A stretch of DNA of 64,000 nucleotides from Anoxynatronum sibiricum (GCF_039414295.1 NZ_JBCITM010000016.1:25681-89680), one strand, 5' to 3'; counted from the stretch's first letter, positions 16,227-23,856 are shown. Program-made: numbers and translations. The notes: a model not told the origin generated them from the letters alone.

Positions 16227-18482
16227 GTGAATGAGAACATAACTATTAGCCATGTTAGACATTGTAAAGAAACAAATTGCAGGCCGGAAGAAACCACCTG
16301 GCCAGTGTTCATAGAGAAGTTAAGAACGCCGGAAGTAATTGAACAATCTATCTATGAATTTCATGAAATGGATGACAAAGAACAGAAGCCAATCAAAGAC
16401 GGCGCCGGGTTCGTGGGCGGCTACGTGAAAGGTTCACGAACAAAAGACAATATAAAATACAGGGATGTAATCGCCCTGGATGCCGACAATGTACCACAGG
16501 GCGCCGACTTCATAGAAGCTTGTAAAACGGCGTTATCTGGTACAACCTTCATCATTTACAACACGATTAGACACACAGACCACGCCCAGCGCTTCAGGCT
16601 GCTGGTACTCACTGAACGGATAAGCAGCCGGGAACAATACAAGCTAGAAGCCAGGCAAATAATGAACATGGTAGGCGCTGAATACTTTGATGATTCATCT
16701 GATGAATGGGAACGGTTCATGTACTACCCTAAAGTCTGTAAAGACGCTAAGTATGTATTTCATCATAATGACGGGGCAGCATGGCAGCCAGGAAGCGCCG
16801 CAACAGTGGCAGCAAAACCACAGATAAACAGTAACCCGGTATTACCTGAAGAATTCCAGCGTGATATACCAGAAGGCGAACGGGATAAAACATTCACCAG
16901 ACTGGCTGGCCTGATGCTGAACAACATGCCACCTGAAGCGGTGCTGGAATTCCTTCTATACCAGAATGAAAAGTATTGCAGCCCACCAATGGACCCGGCA
17001 CAGGTGAAAAAAATTGTTAAAAGTATAGGCAGCAAAGAAATGGCTAAGGCACAGGCAGAATTCACGGAAGTGAAAGACTTTAAGAAAAAAGCCCTTCCAT
17101 GCTTCCCGGTGAACGCTCTACCACCTGAATTGGCCAACTACGTGGAAAAGCTATCAACGGCGTTACAGGTGCCGCCTGATCTACCAGCTTCCCTTCTTCT
17201 GTCCATCCTGGCCACGTGCTGCGCCGGAAAAGTAAGGGTTCAGGGTGTCCCTGGGTGGATTGAACCGACAAACTTATTCACGCTGGTTATTCTACCACCA
17301 GGTGAACGCAAAAGCGCCACGCTTTCAGCATTAAGGCGGCCAGTGGATGAATTCGAAGCGCTGGAAACCGAGCGCCTGGCGCCGGAAATTGCTAAACAGC
17401 AAGCCGAATACCGAGCGCTGGAAAAGGTGGTAACGAAACGTGAAAACACACTGGCCAAAGAACCCAACGATTATGGGGCGCTGGCAGACCTTCAGCAGGC
17501 AGCTGAAAAGCTATTGAATTTTGAAGTCATGAAGGCGCCACGATTGACAACAAGCGACGCCACGCCGGAAAAGGTGGTAAACCTCATGGCAGACAATGGC
17601 GGTAGATTAGCCATATTAAGCGCCGAGGGTGGCCTAATTGAAATAGCAGCCGGGCGCTACTCAAACGGTATGAGTAATTTTGAATACTTGCTACATGGTC
17701 ACGCTGGTGACACTATACGGGTTGACCGGGTAGGCCGACCAGCGGACATAATCAAAAAACCAGCGCTAACGGTAGGAATCACGGCACAGCCTGACGTTCT
17801 CAAAGTGATTCAAAAGAACGCCCAGTTTAGGGGGCGTGGACTATCTGCCCGGTTCATGTATTCATTACCCCGCCCAATGGTGGGCAACAGGGACACACAC
17901 CCGGAACCCATGCCGGAAAACCTACAACGTGATTATGAAAACATGATTTATATGCTGCTGAAAACACTTGATGGTGACGTTGCACTCATGTTATCGCCTG
18001 AAGCTGCGGAAGTATCGCAGCGGTTCGCCGCCTGGTTAGAACCCAAACTGAAACCGGAAACAGGCGAATATTCAGCGTTCGCCGACTGGTGCGCCAAAGC
18101 ACATGGGGCAGCGCTAAGGATTGCCGGGCTGCTGCATATGGCAGACCTGAAAGATGATTACAAGATAGACGCTGAAACAATGGAAAAGGCTTTCAAAATC
18201 ATTCTTTATTACACAGAACACGCTAAACGGGCGCTAGGGGCAGACGAACAGGCAGAACATGACAGCGCTAGAAAGGCCATTAAGATTATTAAGGCTGAAG
18301 GTGTCGAACTGGTAACCCCACGCCTACTAATGAAGAAAAACCGGATTGAATGGCCTAACGCTGAAGAAGCCCTGGAAACCCTTGAAACGTTAGAAGCACA
18401 CGGCTATTTATCAGCGGTGGAAACAAAACGCCGGGGCAGACCATCCCCCACGTTTGCGGTAAACCCTGACTATTTCAAATAG
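16227..18482 (+). CDS. Primase/DUF3987 replication protein of the element
   Basis: A 751-residue protein. The first 190 residues contain VIALDADNVP and RHTDHAQRFRLLV, motifs of primase-like N-terminal domains in phage and plasmid replication proteins. Residues about 210-270 resemble a primase C-terminal helical domain (VLEFLLYQNEKYC). From about residue 300 the protein is DUF3987-like, with LPASLLLSILATCCAGKV, WIEPTNLFTLVILPPGERKSATL (a degenerate P-loop, GERKS) and ending in a small winged-helix region. Such proteins start replication of plasmids and satellite elements. The GTG at 16227 has AAAGGTGG upstream. It begins the main rightward gene run of the element. Confidence 0.82.
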   Translation: MNENITISHVRHCKETNCRPEETTWPVFIEKLRTPEVIEQSIYEFHEMDDKEQKPIKDGAGFVGGYVKGSRTKDNIKYRDVIALDADNVPQGADFIEACKTALSGTTFIIYNTIRHTDHAQRFRLLVLTERISSREQYKLEARQIMNMVGAEYFDDSSDEWERFMYYPKVCKDAKYVFHHNDGAAWQPGSAATVAAKPQINSNPVLPEEFQRDIPEGERDKTFTRLAGLMLNNMPPEAVLEFLLYQNEKYCSPPMDPAQVKKIVKSIGSKEMAKAQAEFTEVKDFKKKALPCFPVNALPPELANYVEKLSTALQVPPDLPASLLLSILATCCAGKVRVQGVPGWIEPTNLFTLVILPPGERKSATLSALRRPVDEFEALETERLAPEIAKQQAEYRALEKVVTKRENTLAKEPNDYGALADLQQAAEKLLNFEVMKAPRLTTSDATPEKVVNLMADNGGRLAILSAEGGLIEIAAGRYSNGMSNFEYLLHGHAGDTIRVDRVGRPADIIKKPALTVGITAQPDVLKVIQKNAQFRGRGLSARFMYSLPRPMVGNRDTHPEPMPENLQRDYENMIYMLLKTLDGDVALMLSPEAAEVSQRFAAWLEPKLKPETGEYSAFADWCAKAHGAALRIAGLLHMADLKDDYKIDAETMEKAFKIILYYTEHAKRALGADEQAEHDSARKAIKIIKAEGVELVTPRLLMKKNRIEWPNAEEALETLETLEAHGYLSAVETKRRGRPSPTFAVNPDYFK

Positions 18483-18486
18483 CGCC

Positions 18487-18507
18487 CGTGTCATGAATGT
18501 GTCATGG
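18487..18507 (+). repeat. Internal pair of GTGTCATG repeats
   Basis: CGTGTCATGA at 18487 and TGTGTCATGG at 18498 lie just past the primase stop. They match the end-proximal repeats. Their internal location suggests the motif binds a protein that also acts away from the ends. Confidence 0.55.
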
Positions 18508-18693
18508 CGTTATAAGATACAGTAATTGCAAGCTATTCACTAGTGGCCTATTGATTGGGAATCAGAAAGGCGGTGAAAATATGGGCGGCGAAACCAGAAA
18601 TAAAACACCAGCAAAATAGAACATTTATTATATAGTTTCAAACAGCCGAAAGGGGAGGAAGCTCAAAATCTAAAATGAAATGAGTGGATTCCA

Positions 18694-18966
18694 ATGAAAG
18701 GTTTTACACCATCTACAAAGAACGCCGTAATTTATTTTGAAACAGACGAGGCACAAGTACCAGACGGGGCAAGAACCATGCCGGGATGGGGAATACGGGG
18801 CAAAGACGGTGCCACGGTTGAAGTTCACATGGGGCAATATGAGTGCAAGTTTTACGTAATCCACGCAACACCAGACCGGGATCCCTGGTTACTATTGTTC
18901 AAAGACCCACTGAAGCTGGCGGAATACATGGCAAACCTAAAAATAATAATGGAGGTGGGCGAATGA
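18694..18966 (+). CDS. Unknown 90-residue element protein
   Basis: A small soluble protein without recognised motifs. It has a mixed charged composition and a run of predicted strands (TVEVHMGQYECKFYVIHA) followed by a helix (DPLKLAEYMANLKIIME). The start codon lacks a strong nearby Shine-Dalgarno sequence, but the stop overlaps the next start (ATGA), a pattern of translational coupling, which supports it being a real gene. Genes of this size and place are common after the primase in satellite-like elements. Function unknown. Confidence 0.6.
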   Translation: MKGFTPSTKNAVIYFETDEAQVPDGARTMPGWGIRGKDGATVEVHMGQYECKFYVIHATPDRDPWLLLFKDPLKLAEYMANLKIIMEVGE

Positions 18967-19076
18967 TTAGAAAAATACTATCTGAATACTGGCAAGTCAT
19001 GACAGAGATACACGGCGAAGTTGTGAACAGTGTCATGCAGGCGTTAAACAAAAATATTAGAAAATTGGAGGGTTAA
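18963..19076 (+). CDS. Small 37-residue element peptide
   Basis: It starts at an ATG overlapping the previous stop by four bases, with GGAGGTGGG upstream, and ends two bases before the next ATG. The product is a short amphipathic helix (ILSEYWQVMTEIHGEVVNSV). A longer frame exists upstream, but the coupled ATG is better supported. Function unknown. Confidence 0.5.
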   Translation: MIRKILSEYWQVMTEIHGEVVNSVMQALNKNIRKLEG

Positions 19077-19078
19077 AT

Positions 19079-19591
19079 ATGACAAAACTTGAAATGTTTA
19101 TCGAACAAAGGCAGACAGTGGCCACAAAGGTTCAGCAATTCCAACAGCGACAACAGGAAATAAGCGATCAACTGGAACAGCTTGACGAACAAATACAGAA
19201 GGCCATGATGGATGGTAAAAGTATTGACGGGCTGCAGACCGAGGCTATGAAACTAACCAACGAACAGCAAAACATGGCGAAGGCTTCAGCGCTCTTAACA
19301 GGTGGGCGGCTGCAGGAACTTGCACACCAGGCACTTGTAGAACAGAAAGAATATTTTGAGCAATCACAGGAGAAGTTACACGATTTAAGACAACAAGACC
19401 TTGAAAACTACCAGACCTACCTTGACCAGCAGGCGAAAATAATCAAACAGTGGAACACCGTTAAAGCGGATTGCAACCGACGTTATCAGGCAGCCAGTGA
19501 CCATCTACAAGGCCATGTGAACATGAATACATTAAAAGACTATGCAGGGCAAAAGCTGGAAAAATACGACGCTGGAAAGGGGATTGGATAA
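19079..19591 (+). CDS. Coiled-coil element protein
   Basis: A 170-residue protein, almost wholly helical and rich in Gln, Glu and Lys. Residues 1-60 (QRQTVATKVQQFQQRQQEI and beyond) and 85-140 look like two coiled-coil stretches separated by a less regular part. There are no cysteines and no membrane segments. GGAGG stands eight bases before the ATG, and the gene follows the 37-residue ORF directly. It could be a structural or adaptor protein. No family is recognised. Confidence 0.65.
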   Translation: MTKLEMFIEQRQTVATKVQQFQQRQQEISDQLEQLDEQIQKAMMDGKSIDGLQTEAMKLTNEQQNMAKASALLTGGRLQELAHQALVEQKEYFEQSQEKLHDLRQQDLENYQTYLDQQAKIIKQWNTVKADCNRRYQAASDHLQGHVNMNTLKDYAGQKLEKYDAGKGIG

Positions 19592-19592
19592 C

Positions 19593-19787
19593 ATGCCTAA
19601 AGGGTTAACGATGAAACAATACAAAGAATGGTTTGAATCAGGCCGTGAACCGGTGGCATCCGGTGAAGGTGTACGCAATGAAGGCGACGTTATAATCACC
19701 ACGGTTGATGATGGGGAAAAGATAACCGAAACACGGCGGGAAAAACTACCGTACAAGGAACGAATCATTACAGTAAAAGACGAATAA
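19593..19787 (+). CDS. Unknown 64-residue element protein
   Basis: It starts two bases after the coiled-coil gene stops, with GGGGATTGG as a weak ribosome site. The protein has a short helical start (GLTMKQYKEWFESGRE) and a strand-rich, charged end (GDVIITTVDDGEKITETRRE). It is soluble, and no family is recognised. Close packing with its neighbours is the main support. Confidence 0.55.
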   Translation: MPKGLTMKQYKEWFESGREPVASGEGVRNEGDVIITTVDDGEKITETRREKLPYKERIITVKDE

Positions 19788-19881
19788 TAGGTGCCAATAT
19801 TTGGGCGGTTTGTGTCGAATATGTACCAGTGAAAACGGCACAAATCGCACAAAATACACAAAATAAAGGAGGTGGGGCCTT

Positions 19882-20109
19882 GTGGCCAGACCACGGATTA
19901 AAACCAGTACCGACGTATTAAGGATATTGAACCGGCTTGTGGTGGCCGTTGAAAAGGATGAAATGGAGCTGGACAAAGCACGGGTGTTAATCTATGCCGC
20001 CAGTACAGCCGGGGCAATCCTAAAGAATATCGAAATAGAATCACGGCTCGACACATTAGAGAAGGCCGCAGAACAGGCCACAGGCGGCAATCTAAAGGCG
20101 GTGAGGTAG
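19882..20109 (+). CDS. Unknown 75-residue helical element protein
   Basis: The GTG start at 19882 has AAAGGAGGTGGGG upstream, one of the best ribosome sites in the element. The protein starts ARPRIKTSTDVLRILNRLVV and continues as two or three helices (KARVLIYAASTAGAILKNIEIE), ending in a Gly/Ala-rich tail. The layout resembles small helical phage proteins, possibly DNA-binding, but I recognise no family. It begins a packed set of four small genes. Confidence 0.6.
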   Translation: MARPRIKTSTDVLRILNRLVVAVEKDEMELDKARVLIYAASTAGAILKNIEIESRLDTLEKAAEQATGGNLKAVR

Positions 20110-20110
20110 T

Positions 20111-20263
20111 ATGTCCAATGCACGACTAAAGCGATTAGAAAAGGTGTTACAAGCAGACCCAACCATGACACCGGTGGTAATCATTAGACCGGGTGAACCT
20201 ATTCCAGAATGGGCCCGTGTGGTTATTATTGACGATATACCGGAGGTGGCAGACGATGAGTAA
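20111..20263 (+). CDS. Small ORF 1 of the MSNARLKRLE set
   Basis: A 50-residue protein with the N terminus MSNARLKRLEKVL, then a Pro-rich, hydrophobic C terminus (PVVIIRPGEPIPEWARVVII). The same first ten residues open the next two genes, while their C termini differ. The ATG lies one base after the previous stop and has GGTGAGG upstream. Its end overlaps the start of the next ORF by eight bases. Function unknown. The shared start looks like a short amphipathic docking helix. Confidence 0.65.
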   Translation: MSNARLKRLEKVLQADPTMTPVVIIRPGEPIPEWARVVIIDDIPEVADDE

Positions 20264-20429
20264 CGCACGACTAAAGCGACTGGAGAAGGCTTTAATGTCC
20301 ACAGGCTTCAAAGCGATAATAACATCACATGATGAAACCGGGGCCTTAATTGATTGGCACACCGGGCAACCAGTGACAGCGGATGACCTGAAACGGGCAG
20401 ACCTTCATATATCTGTATTGTGGGAATGA
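20256..20429 (+). CDS. Small ORF 2 of the MSNARLKRLE set
   Basis: A 57-residue protein that opens with the same MSNARLKRLEK and then diverges (ALMSTGFKAIITSHDETG). GGAGGTGG stands before the ATG. The start lies inside the end of ORF 1, so the two are translationally coupled. No family is recognised. Confidence 0.65.
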   Translation: MSNARLKRLEKALMSTGFKAIITSHDETGALIDWHTGQPVTADDLKRADLHISVLWE

Positions 20430-20438
20430 GGTGACAGT

Positions 20439-20780
20439 ATGAATCATGCACGACTGAAACGATTAGAGCAGACATTCAGCGGCACGCACAAAGGGCCGGT
20501 ATCTTATACGGAATACTCAAAAGCACATAGCCGCCAGATTGAATTATATATAAGACTATTGTGTCATTTAGACGGTGAACCAATGCCACCGGTTGACCTG
20601 GAACAGCAGGCCAAAGACCGGGAAACCATGTTGACCTTCAGAAAATACAATCCTTCTAAGCATGAGGGGTGGCAGCCGAAAACAGATATATTTGATAAGT
20701 ATTTGCACAAAGACCGGGACACACCAGAAGAACGACGCAAGGACGAACTTGCAGAAAAGTATTTAATCACACTGGTATAA
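20439..20780 (+). CDS. ORF 3 of the MSNARLKRLE set
   Basis: A 113-residue protein starting MNHARLKRLEQTF, clearly related over ten residues to ORFs 1 and 2. The rest is longer, hydrophilic and helical (DLEQQAKDRETMLTFRKY; RRKDELAEKYLITLV). GAGGTGACAGT precedes the ATG. It is the last gene of the rightward run before the oppositely oriented repressor gene. Function unknown. Confidence 0.65.
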   Translation: MNHARLKRLEQTFSGTHKGPVSYTEYSKAHSRQIELYIRLLCHLDGEPMPPVDLEQQAKDRETMLTFRKYNPSKHEGWQPKTDIFDKYLHKDRDTPEERRKDELAEKYLITLV

Positions 20781-21009
20781 CGGAACATAGCGGAACAGTT
20801 TTGACCTTGTTTGACCTTATGCCATAACCGGACCCGGGGAACCCAACCAATAAAATAATATGAATATACGTTATGGCATTGAAAAGGGAACGCTTTAACA
20901 ATAATAACCGGGTAGCCGTGGCCGTTAAGAATAGGGGGTAATATGCAAGACCTGGGGTGGCGCTGCCAATGGTGGCGCCGTTCTGGTACATATGAAAGTC
21001 AAATAAAGT

Positions 21010-21216
21010 CTAATTTTCTTCTACCTCAAACAATTCCAGGGGGTTTACTTCCAGCGCTGCTGCTATCTTTTCCAGGTGGCGAAGGTTTACGGCGTCTTGT
21101 TTATTCCTGGCCAATGCTGAAAGACTGGATTCCCTGACCCCTGAAAGCTGCGCTAGTTTGTATTGAGTTAACCCCTTCTCTTTCAGTAATTCTTTAATAC
21201 GAAGGCGCATTTTCAT
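21010..21216 (-). CDS. Cro/CI-type helix-turn-helix repressor
   Basis: A 68-residue single-domain XRE protein. The helix-turn-helix is GLTQYKLAQLSGVRESSLSALA, followed by the usual third part HLEKIAAALEVNPLELF. AAAGGGG precedes the ATG. It is transcribed against the small ORFs and divergent from the integrase. Phage-type elements use such proteins to keep excision and replication genes off. The promoter region between it and the integrase has several GTAT/ATAC half sites (near 21258-21302) similar to those at 15832-15874, which it may bind. Confidence 0.85.
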   Translation of the reverse strand: MKMRLRIKELLKEKGLTQYKLAQLSGVRESSLSALARNKQDAVNLRHLEKIAAALEVNPLELFEVEEN

Positions 21217-21349
21217 TATAAAAAACCCCTTTCTTTCATGCTTTTATATTGCGTTATCCTGTATTATGAAGTATAATGAAGTAAGTAAAAGTAATACGGT
21301 ATCAGTAGGCCATAGCTGAACGCATTGAAACCACTTCTTCCTATATGGC

Positions 21350-21370
21350 CATGACACATTAATGACACGC
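21350..21370 (-). repeat. Inverted pair of GTGTCAT repeats upstream of the integrase
   Basis: CATGACACA at 21350 and AATGACACGC at 21361 are the reverse complement of the repeats found at the element ends. They lie about 75-95 bases before the integrase start, so binding here could also control integrase expression. Confidence 0.55.
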
Positions 21371-21442
21371 TATTGACCACCATTGACCAGGTAGGGCGGC
21401 GAAACCATGACCTGTTCAAACAATCCAAAGGAGGTAAAACTA

Positions 21443-22717
21443 GTGGCAAAACAGGGCAATATAACCAAACTAGGTAAGGACAAATTTAGGGTACGGATTC
21501 ATTTAGGCACAGATTCAACAGGCAAACGCCGGGACTGGACAAAGGTAGTAAACGGTGAACACAAAGACGCCGTGAACGTTCTATCTGAAAAGCTGCTGGA
21601 ACTTAATAAGACTGGTGAAATTAGCGAACCATCAAAACAGCCATTGAGCGAATATCTGGAAGAATGGAAAAAATCCACTCTCATTACACGGGTAAGGGCT
21701 AAGACATATGAAAGCTATTGCTTCAATTTAGACCAATATGTAATACCTGAAATGGGTGATACGCCTATCAGTGGCCTAAGACCTGAACGGATCCAGCGCC
21801 TATATAATGACATGCTACACAGTAAGAACCTTTCAGCGCAGACGGTACGTTATACCCATACAGTGCTAAGGAACGCCCTACAGCAGGCCGTAAAATGGAA
21901 AAAGATAGACCATAACCCTTGCGACCTGGTAGACCTTCCAAAGCGAACCAAGACAGAACAGAAAGCCATGACACAGGAACAGGCTAGGGCGGTTCTAAAG
22001 GCTGCGGAAGGAATACGCTATAAAGTATTATTTGAACTTCTTATCTTAACTGGCCTAAGACCTGGTGAAGCCTACGGCCTGAAATGGCAGGATATTGATT
22101 TAAACGCCGGTACTCTATCAGTACGCCGGGCGCTATCCCGAACAGAATACGGCGCTGTCTGGGAACTGACAGAACCAAAGACCAGCAAAAGCCGCCGATC
22201 AATGCCCATCCCAAAAGGGCTGGTTGACAGCCTGAAACGGCAAAAGGCACAGAACGCCGCCGATAAAATGGCTGCCCAGGTGGAAGCCGAGCGCATACGG
22301 CAAGAAGTGGCCAAAGGGGAACGGGATGAAGCCACAGCGGAAGCCTACCTGGAACAAATCAAATACCATGAACACAACCTTGTTTTTCCGTCACTCAACG
22401 GTAACCCATTAGACCATACAAACGTTGCAAAAGGTTTCAAAAGGGTTTTAAAGGCCGCTGAAGCCCAGGCCATTGAAGTCGCCAAAGAGGCTGGCACTTA
22501 TGACGCTACACAGCCGGAAAAGTACCAGTATAGCTTCAGGTTCTATGATATGCGGCACACGTGCGCCACGCTGTTATTACAGGCTGGTATCAATCCAAAG
22601 GTAGTGGCTGAACGGCTAGGCCATGCCAGTATAACCCTAACGCTGGACACCTATAGTCACTGTCTGCCTGATATGCAAGGGGAAGCCACAGACAAGCTAT
22701 CGGCTATGATCTACTAA
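21443..22717 (+). CDS. int: Tyrosine recombinase (integrase) of the tRNA-Arg element
   Basis: A 424-residue phage-type integrase. The N-terminal 60 residues (TKLGKDKFRVRIHLG) are an AP2-like arm-binding domain. Residues about 70-170 are a SAM-like core-binding domain (LSEYLEEWKK). The catalytic domain has ILTGLRPGEAYGLKW (first Arg), YDMRHTCATLL (second Arg block), ERLGHASITLTLDTYSH (the His of LGH and the nucleophile Tyr). The GTG at 21443 has AAAGGAGG eight bases upstream. An in-frame ATG 12 codons earlier has no such site. The gene is 867 bp from attR, normal for integrases that use a tRNA. Confidence 0.93.
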   Translation: MAKQGNITKLGKDKFRVRIHLGTDSTGKRRDWTKVVNGEHKDAVNVLSEKLLELNKTGEISEPSKQPLSEYLEEWKKSTLITRVRAKTYESYCFNLDQYVIPEMGDTPISGLRPERIQRLYNDMLHSKNLSAQTVRYTHTVLRNALQQAVKWKKIDHNPCDLVDLPKRTKTEQKAMTQEQARAVLKAAEGIRYKVLFELLILTGLRPGEAYGLKWQDIDLNAGTLSVRRALSRTEYGAVWELTEPKTSKSRRSMPIPKGLVDSLKRQKAQNAADKMAAQVEAERIRQEVAKGERDEATAEAYLEQIKYHEHNLVFPSLNGNPLDHTNVAKGFKRVLKAAEAQAIEVAKEAGTYDATQPEKYQYSFRFYDMRHTCATLLLQAGINPKVVAERLGHASITLTLDTYSHCLPDMQGEATDKLSAMIY

Positions 22718-22731
22718 AGGGGGCGGCATGA

Positions 22732-22992
22732 ATGTTAGATTTAGCGCAGCACATAGAAGAAACAGCTTTTAGGCTTGACGGCTGGGAAACAGGAACCCTA
22801 GTATTTGATGAACCCGGCGTGGCCTTCCTGATGGACCCCGAAACAAGGCAGGAAAAACCAGTAAACATAGGCAGCCATGTTGTGGAAGTTGAAACCGTGC
22901 AAGGCTGGCACAGGATGAAGCAAAGTGATTATGAACGCATTTCAACAGACGGAACGCTATTGTTTGCTGGTGCTAGATGCCGGATGAAATAA
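22732..22992 (+). CDS. Unknown 86-residue element protein
   Basis: It starts 14 bases after the integrase stops. The sequence suggests a small beta-barrel fold (GWETGTLVFDEPGVAFLM; VVEVETVQGWHRMKQSDYE). There is no signal or membrane segment. The ribosome site is weak (GGGGGCGG). It lies between integrase and attR, a place where accessory genes of small elements often sit. Function unknown. Confidence 0.5.
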   Translation: MLDLAQHIEETAFRLDGWETGTLVFDEPGVAFLMDPETRQEKPVNIGSHVVEVETVQGWHRMKQSDYERISTDGTLLFAGARCRMK

Positions 22993-23011
22993 CAGATAAG
23001 GGGTGGCACTT

Positions 23012-23149
23012 ATGACCATTGAAGAAAAAATAGTACACGTTACTAGGCTGATGCTGGCACACGTTAACACATACGATGAACAGCGCCGGGCAGACCTTAA
23101 ACGGCAGATACACCAGCTGAAAGCTGAAATAAAAGCCGCTGATCATTGA
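23012..23149 (+). CDS. Small 45-residue helical element peptide
   Basis: The ATG at 23012 has AAGGGGTGG upstream. The product (TIEEKIVHVTRLMLAHVNT and a basic second helix) could form a helical hairpin. A strong terminator follows 26 bases after the stop, which supports a transcript ending here. Function unknown. Confidence 0.5.
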   Translation: MTIEEKIVHVTRLMLAHVNTYDEQRRADLKRQIHQLKAEIKAADH

Positions 23150-23174
23150 AAAAGATATTGTATCGATACACTTC

Positions 23175-23202
23175 AAAAGCCTTATCCGCGGATAGGGCTT
23201 TT
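23175..23202 (+). terminator. Terminator at the end of the integrase gene run
   Basis: Arms AAAAGCC and GGCTTTT with an inner perfect stem TATCC/GGATA form a long hairpin. It lies after the last small ORF and before the non-coding right end. Confidence 0.75.
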
Positions 23203-23232
23203 AATTTGTGATTAATTCGTGATACACAAATT

Positions 23233-23322
23233 AAACGTTGAAATTCCAATGGTTACAGCCGTTTTAGAATGAATTTGTGTATTTAAGAAAACACAAATTA
23301 AACGTTGAAATACCAATGGTTT
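23233..23322 (+). repeat. Pair of right-end relatives of the left stem-loop repeats
   Basis: Copies at 23233-23254 and 23300-23322 share ACACAAATTAAACGTTGAAA, then TTCCAATGG or TACCAATGG. Compared with the left copies, the second arm has drifted, so their hairpins are imperfect. Confidence 0.55.
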
Positions 23323-23505
23323 GAGGGTGTTTTCTTTAATATGTGTATTTTGTGTAGTGGCGTGTATATGTGTGTTTGTGTACCAGGGGAGTTGAAAGAA
23401 AAGTTATATAGCAACTATTAGATATATAAATACAGGGTATTTTCAGTAGTTTTGACCACCCTAGATGGTACTGGTAAAGGTAATACCAATGGCGCTGGTG
23501 TCGTT

Positions 23506-23539
23506 CGTGTCATGATTCGTGTCATGATTCGTGTCATGA
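23506..23539 (+). repeat. Right cluster: three tandem CGTGTCATGA repeats
   Basis: CGTGTCATGA starts at 23506, 23518 and 23530, an exact 12-base period with ATT or TT between copies. The cluster lies about 45 bases inside attR. Regular spacing of just over one helical turn fits a row of bound protein molecules, likely integrase arm domains. Confidence 0.65.
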
Positions 23540-23583
23540 AAAAACGGTTCCAACGTGTGTGAACGCTGAAACCGTTGGTACGT

Positions 23584-23630
23584 CTGGCGCGGCATGCAGG
23601 ACTCGAACCTGCAACCAACTGATTCGAAGT
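23584..23630 (-). repeat. attR: 3' part of the intact tRNA-Arg
   Basis: Forty-seven bases identical to 14546-14592. After integration the tRNA keeps a full sequence because the element supplies the same 3' end. The repeat stops exactly where tRNA and left-flank sequences diverge, after GATTCGAAGT. Confidence 0.93.
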
Positions 23631-23661
23631 CAGGTACTCTATCCGATTGAGCTAATGCCGC
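23585..23661 (-). tRNA. tRNA-Arg (anticodon TCG), integration target
   Basis: On the minus strand it folds as a full cloverleaf: acceptor GCGGCAT/ATGCCGC, D stem GCTC/GAGT, anticodon loop CTTCGAA, T arm GCAGG-TTCGAGT-CCTGC, encoded CCA. The first anticodon-stem pair is C opposite T in my fold, a mismatch present also in the displaced fragment. Its 3' part is the attachment site of the element. Confidence 0.93.
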
Positions 23662-23671
23662 ATAATAATAT

Positions 23672-23746
23672 TGGAGCGGAAGACGGGAATCGAACCCGCG
23701 ACCCTCGCCTTGGCAAGGCGATGCTCTACCGCTGAGCCACTTCCGC
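23672..23746 (-). tRNA. tRNA-Gly (anticodon GCC)
   Basis: Cloverleaf with acceptor GCGGAAG/CTTCCGC, anticodon loop TTGCCAA, T loop TTCGATT and encoded CCA. It lies ten bases upstream of tRNA-Arg in the same leftward cluster. Confidence 0.93.
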
Positions 23747-23776
23747 ATATTGGCGGGACAAACTGCCCGCCGGTTT

Positions 23777-23852
23777 TGGCTGGGATAGCAGGACTCGAAC
23801 CTGCGCATGACGGAGTCAAAGTCCGCTGCCTTACCGACTTGGCTATATCCCA
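23777..23852 (-). tRNA. tRNA-Gln (anticodon TTG)
   Basis: Acceptor TGGGATA/TATCCCA, anticodon loop CTTTGAC, T arm GCAGG-TTCGAGT-CCTGC and CCA end are all present on the minus strand. Confidence 0.92.
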
Positions 23853-23856
23853 ATGG

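Larger units (their letters stand above)
23203..23583. other. Right terminal non-coding region of the element
   Basis: About 380 bases without a gene. It has many ACACAAATT-like segments, two stem-loop relatives (23233 and 23300), three tandem GTGTCATGA repeats, and an imperfect CCAACG/CGTTGG stem-loop next to attR. It mirrors the left end in content. Confidence 0.6.
14546..23630. mobile_element. Integrative element of 9,038 bp in the 3' end of tRNA-Arg
   Basis: A perfect 47-bp direct repeat at 14546-14592 and 23584-23630 bounds the element. The right copy is the 3' part of an intact tRNA-Arg gene and the left copy is the displaced 3' fragment, as expected for a tyrosine integrase using a tRNA as attB. 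Between them lie an excisionase-like gene, a primase/DUF3987 replication gene, a run of small ORFs, a Cro/CI-type repressor and an integrase whose gene is nearest the intact tRNA. I see no conjugation, capsid, portal or terminase genes. It therefore looks like a satellite-type or mobilisable element that depends on another element for transfer. Confidence 0.93.

Noticed and set aside
18581..18619. Twelve-codon ORF between primase and the next element gene
   Set aside because: It has an acceptable ribosome site but is too short to support as a gene from sequence alone.
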